Of a DNA stretch of 64,000 nt, positions 48,161 through 59,400 are shown one piece after another. Origin of the DNA: Vanessa cardui (taxonomy: Eukaryota > Arthropoda > Insecta > Lepidoptera > Nymphalidae); assembly GCF_905220365.1 (NCBI RefSeq), contig NC_061128.1, positions 6,811,120 through 6,875,119 on the forward strand, written 5' to 3'. Each line of letters starts with the position of its first letter. Within the stretch, counting starts at the first letter, position 1. Below the pieces are notes generated by a model. That model was not told the origin of the DNA, searched no databases, and worked only from the letters and a program-made list of their open reading frames with translations. The position numbers and the translations under genes are program-made.

Positions 48161-49888
48161 CTGTAAAAAGTTTGTAATAATTATTTACATAACAGCATTT
48201 ATATAAAGTAGCCTGCTCACTGTGGCGGGAAAAGCGGCAAGGAAAATTGGTTTATTATTTCTCTATAGCTATCTGTTCTCTCCTGTTACCAGAAGGCTGG
48301 AAATTTGGAATGTAAGGGTGCAATAGGGTTAAATATGGCTTGCAACGCTCCGGTTCTAAAGATGTCAGGCTGAAATTGTATTTGTTCAAATTATCATCAA
48401 TTTTTGTTATATATTTTATGTTCATATCGTATCATGCAATGTATCCTACCATTTGATGGTAAAATATACCTCTTGTTGTATTCAAGTATTAAAAAAATGG
48501 TTGGTTGTTCACATATTAGTATTCAGTAATTGTTTTCAGGGTCTACGAAATATGAGTAATGATAATGGTCCTTTAATACAAATTAACATGATTAATTATT
48601 ACTACGTGAAGGTAAACTTTACTTGAACGTAAGCGTTTAACATTCTGACCCTCAAAACAATATTCACTGTGAATTGTTTGTTAGAAGATTCACAGTAGAA
48701 TCAGCCAAATGGAAAATACATTATGAAAATTGGTGGCATTACTATAACAACAATATGTTTTAAAGAATCATTGTAAGACCGTGATAAATGCTGTCCCTAC
48801 CTTTTACATTATTCGGTTGCTTTACTAAACAATAACCGAATTATCCCTAGAATTCAGCTAGAAACATTGGGATTCGTCATTGTTGTACTGCGATTCGTTG
48901 ATTTTATTATTACCTTATTAATCTTAATAGCGATTTTACTTAGTAAAATTGAATTAGCAGCTTAGGCAATTTCTGTTAATTTCAATATCCACAATTTGCT
49001 TATATAAAATATTAAGAACTTATCTGTTTAATAACTTTTATTCATAAAATCCTTTCTAATGGAAAAATGTTTCAAAGTTACACAAAAAGGGCAAACAACA
49101 TTTTTATTAATTTTTGTTCCGTTTACATTACTAAAAATAAAGGTTTGAAACATTAAATTTATTTAATTATTAATTCCGCTCTCTGGACACACATTTGGTA
49201 TCTGCCAGACGAAAAAATATTATTTGGTTTTAAGATATTTCACTTGAACAATGAACAAAAAAAGCAGTGACTGGGATTGAACCGAAGTCATCGATCAATA
49301 TACATGTCTCCTAAACGTTGGGTCCCAGCTCCTAATAATGTAAAATTACTGTTATACCACAAGGTTTGTCTTATTCATTATAATTTTGAAAAAAATTAAC
49401 ACTCGTGACACACATAGTTGAATATGAAACTAATAATAGTGTCAGTAAAGGAAAATGCAAAAACCTGGATCAAATTATTAAAAAAAATATTTTATCAGGT
49501 CGTGCTAATCAAAAAAATAAGAATACATTTTTCTTATTATGCCTTTAAATTACCAAGGTTCTTAGCTTTGTTTCTGTATCTAGGTAATCAGTAATTACTA
49601 AATATAAGTAAATAAATAGGTAAATTTCTGACTGAGTAGATATTGCGTCCACAATTTGTCACTGAAACGCTTACTTAACTAAAGTAAAAAGGTACTGAAG
49701 CAAAATATGACGTAAAAATTAATATTATAAATATAAAATAAGTAATATAGAGTAAATATATAATTTGACTATCTTTAAATCAAAGAAAACAATGAAATTT
49801 CATCTTAGGAGATAAGAAGAGTTTTTTTTAATTTATTAATCTTTTTTTTTAAACTTCTTTTAATCGGATCGAAAAAGGTGGAACTTAC

Positions 49889-49977
49889 ATTAGAATAGGT
49901 TTCCAACACTCGGCACTAGTATTGCGGATGAGTTTGAACGCGCTCTGCGTGCGTACGCGTACGGTAGAACCTTTATA
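49889..49977 (-). promoter_or_regulatory. Probable TATA promoter and 5' UTR exon of the glycine-rich gene
   Basis: On the minus strand, GGCTATAAAGG (TATAAA at 49977-49972) is followed about 30 nt later by a GC-richer leader starting near 49945. The leader ends in a strong donor AAT|GTAAGT (exon border 49889). The next acceptor on this strand that suits it is ACAG|ATGGCTTGC at 48160, the glycine-rich protein start. A first exon that is non-coding or nearly so, followed by a long intron, is common for insect structural-protein genes. The link is inference. Confidence 0.5.
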
Positions 49978-50659
49978 AGCCGTGGGAGTTTTTGTCTTAT
50001 AATTGACAATGGTAACTGACGGGTAATGAGTCTGTTTGTAGGCAATCCGTCCTTCTGTAAAGATGCAATGACGCAGACTAATTTTAGCATGGTACAATGT
50101 GTCATTTTCCTACGAGTAATAAAATCTCAGCCTGTAATAGTTGAGGTCAACACTATATTTGTGTAGTTTTATATTTGATTTATTCAAAACATTCATTTAG
50201 GACGGTTGAGGAAGTATGCACACATATGATATGGAAATCAATTACTAATGCAAAATTTAATTTGTTTATCTTCTATTATTAAATTAACACAAAAACCATA
50301 TACTACATAACCATATCAACTAGTAATTTCTATGAATATAGTTATTTAAGGCAGTGTTCTCGTGAAAAATATAAAAAGTTTTAATGCGATGGTTAACTGT
50401 GGTTAAATGGAAAACCTTCTGATATTAATATACTTTGTGGAACGCTGCGCTGATTTTTATTAAATTTAGAAACATACTCGTAAATTGATCCTCTATATGA
50501 TCTCTAAAATCTGTATGTAATGTAATTTTTGTAAATATTTTCGTAAGTTAGTTATTTTTTTTGTTTATTTTTATGTATTTTTCTTTATTCTACGTCATAA
50601 ATTAACTTAAATTCTGTGTTACTTTTGTCATTTCTTTTTTCTCTTCTTATTTTTACTCA

Positions 50660-50702
50660 TGTGGTGTGATCCAAATAAAGACTATCTATCTATCTATCTA
50701 TG
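50660..50702. repeat. TCTA microsatellite at a probable retroelement tail
   Basis: GTGTGATCCAAATAAAGAC followed by about five TCTA/ATCT units. AATAAAG next to a simple tetranucleotide tail suggests the 3' end of a non-LTR element. Confidence 0.5.
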
Positions 50703-51149
50703 TGTATAGTTTTAGTATGTCTGTTGCCCTTTGTCCATTAGGTAAATTTTGTAATGGAAAATATGAAAAGGTTGTATAATGTAAGTATAACATGAATGAA
50801 AATTATTCATTAATGAGGTATTCTTGCTTTTACGCTCGACCGAGTAGAGGATGTCGTGTCAAGGCCACGGATGTGACCGTATCTTCAGCTTCTTATTTTA
50901 GTTTAGTAAAACAATTAGATACATTCGTCATATTAAACGTGGAACAAGGATATAATACGATCTTTAATGAGTACTGTAATTGACTTATTTCTTATCAATT
51001 ACATTCGAATATCTGTAAATGTAAATTTAAAGTCTTCTTGGCATTATATGCAGTATTTAAGTACAATACATTCAATAGTCGATAGTAGGAGCTATACCCA
51101 TATTTATTTAATTTTAGAAAAAATATAAATTAAAAAATTATATGCAACA

Positions 51150-51303
51150 ACCAAAGCGGGTTTGTGGAATACACATGCTCACGATGCTTTGAATGAATTA
51201 TAAACACAAATTAACCGCATGAATATTCAGTGGTGTAAGCCTGGGTTTGAATCCGCAATCATCGGTTAAGATGCACGTTTTAACCACTGGGCTATCTCGT
51301 CCC
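51150..51303 (-). mobile_element. SINE family 1, truncated copy
   Basis: It retains the head half only: on the plus strand CACAAATTAACCGCATGAAT, then GGTTTGAATCC (B-box inverse) and CCACTGGGCTATCTCG. The distal half is lost or scrambled. Confidence 0.65.
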
Positions 51304-52257
51304 GATATTAAATATCAATACATTAAATTAAAAAGCAATTACAATAGAAAAAGGAAAATATGCTCCCAATAGAAACCAATATAGTTCGAACGTAATGTGT
51401 ATGTATGGTATCAATAAAAAGTAAGTTATAATATAAGAATATTTTTTTAGTCAATTTAAATTTTTATAGTTTGAGTTTCATAATTTATAATAAGAAACTA
51501 TACTAACTATAGTTATTATATCATACTCTTAATTATACATTACATATTTACTAAAGAAATGTGTTTTGTTAGTAAAATTATTGGACGTGATTTTATAATT
51601 AATAACGGTGTACTGTTTTAATGTATACATATGAAAGCTTTAAAAGTAATGATGTTCCATACGAACTAGAGTCCTCAGTATTCCAACACCGTAAACATGC
51701 GTGCTTTTTGTCTTCGTAAGAATAAAACAAAGGCCTTGCAGTGACCTGCAACGACGTATTTAAGTCACGGTCATAAGTACTAAGGATTTAATTAATCATA
51801 TCTAAAATTGTCAAAACACATACATTAATCTCCTCATTATAAGTTTAATTTGTAAGGCAGAGTAGTTTGCGTCTAAAATTTTTGTATTTTTTTAAGAGAT
51901 AAGTGAATTCGTATTGTATAAAATATAAATATACGTGAAATGCAATATATAATGTTATACGTGCTACCTTTCTTATTGAAAACCACTTGTTGAAAGTAAT
52001 TTTGATTATGATTCAATTGTTTTTGAAATGTGTATTTGTGTATAATATGCATTTTGGAAAGAAGTAATTTAAAACGTTACTAAGAATACAGCATTATGAC
52101 TCCCCGAGCAAACTTTAATACTCATTATATTTTTCACATTTATAGTTATTTTTTATAGTCGTTTTAACGCGGGATTTAACATAACAATATTATTTTTTGT
52201 CATTTAATTATTCTCGAACGTTGTTAATATATTTTAATGTAAATAACATTTAAAAGA

Positions 52258-52490
52258 TAATTTACTAGCGCTATACGCTTCGCGCGGGTGAAATGCTGTT
52301 ACTAAATATATACACTAGAGAATTTTTCATGTTTCTTTACCATATTGTCCATGTATTATATACAAAAACCTTCCTATCGAGTCACTCTATCTATTTAAAA
52401 AAATTGCATCCAAATCCGTTCCGTAATTTATAGGTCTTAGCATAAATAGGGACAGATAGCGACTTTGTTTTTACTATGTAATGATGATAA
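52258..52490. repeat. Interspersed repeat fragment
   Basis: It runs from GCGCTATACGCTTCGCGCGG to ATCCAAATCCGTTCCGTAAT, ATAGGGACAGATAGCGACTT and TGTTTTTACTATGTAATGAT. This ending is very common in lepidopteran genomes. The superfamily is not assigned. Confidence 0.45.
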
Positions 52491-52675
52491 TGAAAATGAT
52501 GACAAATTAACTACGATCCAACCGGGTGTCCTAGAACACCCCTAGATTTGATTTCTATTTTAACTTAAATCATTAATTTTATGTTATAGTTCACGAAGAA
52601 ATAAAATAGTATTTTAGTACCTTAGTTTATAATATCCTTTCTGGTAATGTCAAATATCGCATTATAACATTATTC

Positions 52676-53089
52676 ATAATAGGCTATTTGACTGGTTTTT
52701 AAAATCCATTTTTTATTATTTAGTAGAGGTTAAGGAACCCAGTAAAAGTTGTGTTTTTTATTTCTAGTACATAATTGCCGAAAACGCTACTTGGACAACA
52801 TGGCGCTGCAGTGGGGTCGGTGACGTCACTTTGCTGTATTTTAATCTGTGGTACATACAGTAGAAAAGCAAAGTTTACAAAAAAGTGACTTCGTCATAAG
52901 CCCGGCCAATCAGGAGCGTTTTGTGTCACGTGACAAACGTTTGAGAAAATGCATTTTTATTTATTGATTTTTGAATAAATTAAGTAATATTTTCAACTTT
53001 CATTAGTAAATAACCATTTTTAAACTCATAATATACACTGATTACAAAAATTCACTATTTATTTTTCGCATTGTCAAATAGCCTATTAT
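52676..53089. mobile_element. MITE-like element with perfect 17-bp terminal inverted repeats
   Basis: ATAATAGGCTATTTGAC at 52676-52692 is matched exactly in inverse at 53073-53089. The 414-bp element has no coding capacity. A target-site duplication is not clear. A similar interior phrase (GTGACGTCACT) also occurs near 61900. Confidence 0.8.
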
Positions 53090-53270
53090 ATAAGTTTTGG
53101 ACCATCCTTAATTTTAACCTTGAGACTGTGACAACAAATGGAGAAAGATGGGAAGTAAAAAAACGATGATTAAATTATAGATATATTTATTTATTAACTC
53201 TTAAATCTAGACAATTGACCTTGTTTTTGCCACAAATTGTAAACTAAGTATTAAAATACAAAAATATATA

Positions 53271-53276
53271 TTTATT
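53271..53276 (-). promoter_or_regulatory. Candidate poly(A) signal of the collagen-like gene
   Basis: AATAAA on the minus strand about 210 nt beyond the stop codon. Another minus-strand candidate lies near 53187. Confidence 0.35.
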
Positions 53277-53487
53277 CAAGTCAAGTACAAATTACATTTG
53301 TAAATATTACATACTGGTCATATTTAATGATGATATTCAGAATTTAAAATCATCGTTCTTTTCTGAAATTATCAGAAAATAAATATTAAATTTATAAAAT
53401 ATTTTGAAATCGTCCAAGATATTGTCGGTCGACTTCAAAATAACTCCTACCCTTATTTAAAATTTTACTAACCATAAATCTAACCAT

Positions 53488-56400
53488 TTAATTGAGATTT
53501 TTTACTTGTTTCTTCACCTTCTTGTCATTTGTTACGTCATCCAGTACTCTGGCATGAACGGCTATCCTCTTAAGGCTCCTTCTAGGTGGTTTGATTTCAT
53601 TTTTTAATAGATTTTCAAGTTCTGATAATGATTTTATTTCTTTCAAATCATTAAGATCTACGCTACGGCCACCGTTTACTCTTCCAAAGTATCGATACAC
53701 ATCTCTGCTTGCTTGGCATTGAGCACAATTGTATGGAACTGATACTGCATTGGGGAAGTTCTGTTGCGCCGTTTGCATTTCAGTGTTATTTCCTGGGCAA
53801 TTGGGTACAAAGACAACTGGAATGAAACCTATGATTCCATAAGGAGTGTAAGCTTGGTTGTTATTCTGGTTATTTTGAGATTGTGATACAGCATTTGACT
53901 CATTATTTCCCGGGTTTAAAAGGTAACAAGGGCATGATCCAGGGCTTGGTACAATTGGCAAGGGATAAGGTATGACATATATCGGGAACGGTGGCATTTG
54001 ACTTGATGGAGGATAGACGGGAGGTTGTACTCCGGTTCCAGAAGGTTGTCCAATATTATCTCCTAGAACAATAATAAAGAATTGGTTAAATTAAAAATAA
54101 TAAACAAAAGACGACACTACTTTTTTCTAGACTAAACTACTAATAGCGTAGTACTCCATTATGTTTTTAATGGCAACATGGCAACGACACCGTACGACTA
54201 TTCATTTAATACCATTAGTGCTCTATTATGTAAGTCACTTGTTTTGCATTTTTTTTAAAACCTACCTTTGTGGCAATAATTTTACGATTGCTACTCATTT
54301 ATAAAAAGAGTCCTGAGTTCTAATTATCCTATTTTTAATTTAACTATAGAAAACTTCCGTACAAATGATTACCAAAGAAACGCTCTAAAGAGTCATAATT
54401 TTCATAAAGTAGACGATTAAGGTACCAACTGTATGGTTCGATAACCTGAAGGTCTTCTGGTTGCAAAACTGAGAGAAGAATTTGGACCTTGTTCAGTAGT
54501 CAATCATTGGGTGTAATGTGACGATGACCGTAAAATAAGTTTGAGACAAACTGTTACATCCTGATTGTCTTTGCTAACAAACTGTGTGAACGATATAAAA
54601 CTTTTTTGTAGTGATGGTGATTTAATTAATAATAATTACTAAGAGAAATATACACACCTCCTTGTTGTCCTGGTCCTCCTGATTGCCCTGGGTAGCCGGG
54701 CTGTGTAGGTTGTCCTGGTTCTCCTGGGTAGCCTGGCTGGCCGGGTTTGCCTGGTTGGCCGGGCTGTCCTGGTGTACCTGGTTGGCCTGGCTGTCCTGGT
54801 GTTCCTGGCTGGCCTGGCTGTCCTGGCTGTCCTGGTTGGCCTGGTTCGCCCGGCTGTCCAGGGTATCCTGGCTCTCCGGATTGTCCTGGGTATCCGGGCT
54901 GTGTTGGTTGTCCTGGTCCTCCTGGGTAGCCTGGTTGGCCGGGTTTGCCTGGTTGTCCTGGTTGGCCGGGTTGTCCTGGTGTACCTGGTTGGCCTGGTTG
55001 TCCTGGCTGTCCAGGGTATCCTGGCTGTCCTGATTGTCCTGGATATCCGGGCTGTGTTGGTTGTCCTGATCCTCCAGGGTAACCAGGCTGGCCAGGTTTA
55101 CCTGGTTGGCCTGGTTGGCCGGGCTGTCCTGGTGTACCTGGTTGGCCTGGTTGTCCTGGAGTTCCTGGTTGACCTGGCTGTCCTGGTGTACCTGGTTGGC
55201 CTGGTTCACCTGGCTGTCCTGGGTATCCAGGCTGTCCTGCTTGTCCTGGGTATCCGGGCTGTGTAGGTTGTCCTGGTCCTCCTGGGTAGCCTGGCTGGCC
55301 GGGTTTGCCTGGTTGACCGGGCTGTCCTGGAGTTCCTGGTTGGCCTGGCTGTCCAGGGTATCCTGGCTGGCCAGATTGTCCTGGGTATCCGGGCTGTGTA
55401 GGTTGTCCTGGTCCTCCTGGGTAGCCTGGTTGGCCGGGTTTGCCTGGTTGACCTGCCTGTTCTGGTTGTCCTGGTGTACCTGGTTGTCCTGGTTGGCCTG
55501 GCTGTCCTGGCTGTCCAGGGTATCCTGGCTGTCCTGATTGTCCAGGGTATCCGGGCTGTGTAGGTTGTCCTGGTCCTCCTGGGTAGCCTGGCTGGCCGGG
55601 TTTGCCTGGTTGACCGGGCTGTCCTGGAGTTCCTGGTTGGCCTGGCTGTCCAGGGTATCCTGGCTGGCCAGATTGTCCTGGGTATCCGGGCTGTGTAGGT
55701 TGTCCTGGTCCTCCTGGGTAGCCTGGTTGGCCGGGTTTGCCTGGTTGGCCTGGTTGGCCGGGCTGTCCAGGTGTACCTGGTTGTCCAGGTGTACCTGGGT
55801 GTCCTGGTGTACCTGGTTGGCCTGGTTGGCCTGGCTGTCCTGGCTGTCCTGGGTATCCTGGCTGTCCTGATTGTCCTGGGTATCCGGGCTGTGTAGGTTG
55901 TCCTGGTCCTCCTGGGTAGCCTGGTTGGCCGGGTTTGCCTGGTTGGCCTGGTTGGCCGGGCTGTCCAGGTGTACCTGGTTGTCCTGGTGTACCTGGTTGG
56001 CCTGGTTGGCCTGGCTGTCCAGGGTATCCTGGCTGTCCAGATTGTCCTGGGTATCCGGGCTGTGTAGGTTGTCCTGGTCCTCCTGGGTAGCCTGGTTGGC
56101 CGGGTTTGCCTGGTTGGCCTGGTTGGCCGGGCTGTCCAGGTGTACCTGGTTGTCCTGGTGTACCTGGTTGGCCTGGTTGGCCTGGCTGTCCAGGGTATCC
56201 TGGCTGTCCTGATTGTCCAGGGTATCCGGGCTGTGTAGGTTGTCCTGGCCCTCCTGGGTAGCCTGGCTGGCCGGGTTTGCCTGGTTGACCTGGCTGTCCT
56301 GGTGTACCTGGTTGGCCTGGTTCACCTGGCTGTCCTGGGTATCCAGGCTGTCCTGCTTGTCCTGGGTATCCGGGCTGTGTAGGTTGTCCTGGTCCTCCTG

Positions 56401-59400
56401 GGTAGCCTGGTTGGCCGGGTTTGCCTGGTTGACCTGGCTGTCCTGGTTGTCCTGGTGTACCTGGTTGTCCTGGTTGGCCTGGCTGTCCTGGCTGTCCAGG
56501 GTATCCTGGCTGTCCTGATTGTCCTGGGTACCCGGGCTGTGTAGGTTGTCCTGGTCCTCCTGGGTAGCCTGGTTGGCCGGGTTTGCCTGGTTGGCCTGGT
56601 TGGCCGGGCTGTCCTGGTGTACCTGGTTGTCCTGGTGTACCTGGTGTACCTGGTTGTCCTGGCTGTCCAGGGTATCCTGGCTGTCCTGATTGTCCAGGGT
56701 ATCCGGGCTGTGTTTGTTGTCCTGATCCTCCAGGGTAACCAGGCTGGCCAGGTTTACCTGGTTGGCCTGGTTGGCCGGGCTGTCCGGGTGTACCTGGTTG
56801 TCCTGGCTGTCCTGGGTATCCAGGCTGTCCTGCTTGTCCTGGGTATCCGGGCTGTGTAGGTTGTCCTGGTCCTCCTGGGTAGCCTGGTTGGCCGGGTTTG
56901 CCTGGTTGTCCTGGTTGGCCGGGCTGCCCTGGTGTACCTGGTTGTCCTGGTGTACCTGGTGTACCTGGTTGGCCTGGTTGTCCTGGCTGTCCAGGGTATC
57001 CTGGCTGTCCTGATTGTCCAGGGTATCCGGGCTGTGTTGGTTGTCCTGGTCCTCCTGGGTAGCCTGGTTGGCCGGGTTTGCCTGGTTGGCCTGGTTGGCC
57101 GGGCTGTCCTGGTGTACCTGGTTGTCCTGGTGTACCTGGTTGTCCTGGCTGTCCAGGGTATCCTGGCTGTCCTGATTGTCCAGGGTATCCGGGCTGTGTT
57201 TGTTGTCCTGATCCTCCAGGGTAACCAGGCTGGCCAGGTTTACCTGGTTGGCCTGGTTGGCCGGGCTGTCCGGGTGAACCTGGTTGTCCTGGCTGTCCTG
57301 GGTATCCAGGCTGTCCTGCTTGTCCTGGGTATCCGGGCTGTGTAGGTTGTCCTGGTCCTCCTGGGTAGCCTGGTTGGCCGGGTTTGCCTGGTTGGCCTGG
57401 TTGGCCGGGCTGTCCTGGTGTACCTGGTTGTCCTGGTGTACCTGGTTGTCCTGGTGTACCTGGTTGGCCTGGTTGTCCTGGCTGTCCAGGGTATCCTGGC
57501 TGTCCTGATTGTCCAGGGTATCCGGGCTGTGTTGGTTGTCCTGGTCCTCCTGGGTAGCCTGGTTGGCCGGGTTTGCCTGGTTGGCCTGGTTGGCCGGGCT
57601 GTCCGGGTGAACCTGGTTGTCCTGGCTGTCCTGGGTATCCAGGCTGTCCTGCTTGTCCTGGGTATCCGGGCTGTGTAGGTTGTCCTGGTCCTCCTGGGTA
57701 GCCTGGTTGGCCGGGTTTGCCTGGTTGGCCTGGTTGGCCGGGCTGTCCTGGTGTACCTGGTTGTCCTGGTGTACCTGGTTGTCCTGGTGTACCTGGTTGG
57801 CCTGGTTGTCCTGGCTGTCCAGGGTATCCTGGCTGTCCTGATTGTCCAGGGTATCCGGGCTGTGTTGGTTGTCCTGGTCCTCCTGGGTAGCCTGGTTGGC
57901 CGGGTTTGCCTGGTTGGCCTGGTTGGCCGGGCTGTCCTGGTGTACCTGGTTGTCCTGGTGTACCTGGTTGGCCTGGTTGTCCTGGCTGTCCTGGGTATCC
58001 AGGCTGTCCTGCTTGTCCTGGGTATCCGGGCTGTGTAGGTTGTCCTGGTCCTCCTGGGTAGCCTGGTTGGCCGGGTTTGCCTGGTTGGCCTGGTTGGTCG
58101 GGCTGTCCTGGTGTACCTGGTTGTCCTGGTGTACCTGGTTGGCCTGGTTGTCCTGGCTGTCCAGGGTATCCTGGCTGTCCTGATTGTCCAGGGTATCCGG
58201 GCTGTGTTGGTTGTCCTGGTCCTCCTGGGTAGCCTGGTTGGCCGGGTTTGCCTGGTTGGCCTGGTTGGCCGGGCTGTCCTGGTGTACCTGGTTGTCCTGG
58301 CTGTCCTGGGTATCCAGGCTGTCCTGCTTGTCCTGGGTATCCGGGCTGTGTAGGTTGTCCTGGTCCTCCTGGGTAGCCTGGTTGGCCGGGTTTGCCTGGT
58401 TGGCCTGGTTGTCCTGGCTGTCCTGGAGATCCTGGTTGGCCTGGCTGTCCTGGGTATCCAGGCTGTCCTGCTTGTCCTGGGTATCCAGGCTGTGTAGGTT
58501 GTCCTGGTCCACCTGGGTAACCAGGCTGGCCAGGTTTACCTGGTTGTCCGGGTGTGCCTGGTTGTCCTGGCTGTCCTGGAGTTCCTGGTTGGCCTGGCTG
58601 TCCTGGGTATCCAGGCTGGCCTGCTTGTCCTGGGTATCCAGGCTGTGTAGGTTGTCCTGGTCCACCTGGGTAACCAGGCTGGCCAGGTTTACCTGGTTGT
58701 CCGGGTGTGCCTGGTTGTCCTGGCTGTCCTGGAGTTCCTGGTTGGCCTGGCTGTCCTGGGTATCCAGGCTGGCCTGCTTGTCCTGGGTATCCAGGCTGTG
58801 TAGGTTGTCCTGGTCCACCTGGGTAACCAGGCTGGCCAGGTTTACCTGGTTGTCCGGGTGTGCCTGGTTGTCCTGGCTGTCCGGGTGTGCCTGGTTGTCC
58901 TGGCTGTCCTGGAGTTCCTGGTTGGCCTGGCTGTCCTGGGTATCCGGGCTGTGTAGGTTGTCCTGGTCCTCCTGGGTAGCCTGGCTGGCCGGGTTTGCCT
59001 GGTTGACCTGGTTGTCCTGGTTGTCCTGGTTGTCCAGGTGTACCTGGTTGGCCTGGTTCACCTGGCTGTCCTGGGTATCCAGGCTGTCCTGCTTGTCCTG
59101 GGTATCCAGGCTGTGTAGGTTGTCCTGGTCCACCTGGGTAACCAGGCTGGCCAGGTTTACCTGGTTGGCCTGGTTGGCCGGGTTGTCCGGGTGTACCTGG
59201 TTGGCCTGGTTGTCCTGGAGTTCCTGGTTGGCCGGGCTGTCCAGGGTATCCTGGCTGGCCAGATTGTCCTGGGTATCCGGGCTGTGTAGGTTGTCCTGGT
59301 CCTCCTGGGTAGCCTGGCTGGCCGGGTTTACCTGGTTGACCGGGCTGTCCTGGAGTACCTGGTTGTCCTGGCTGTCCTGGTGTTCCTGGTTGGCCTGGTT

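Larger units (their letters stand above)
48161..53487. other. Region between the glycine-rich gene and the collagen-like gene
   Basis: 5.3 kb that includes the probable 5' intron and promoter of the glycine-rich gene (to about 49980). It also holds a SINE fragment, a TCTA microsatellite, a repeat fragment at 52258-52490 and a MITE at 52676-53089. The ORF at 50792-50983 has no recognisable domain. No further gene was seen. Confidence 0.4.

Noticed and set aside
54622..59133. 1503-residue minus-strand frame rich in Asp, Asn and Gln
   Set aside because: It is the off-frame reading of the Gly-Gln-Pro repeat. It ignores the splice sites at both ends of the exon and has no signal peptide or domain, whereas the Gly-X-Y frame joins in phase to both neighbouring exons.
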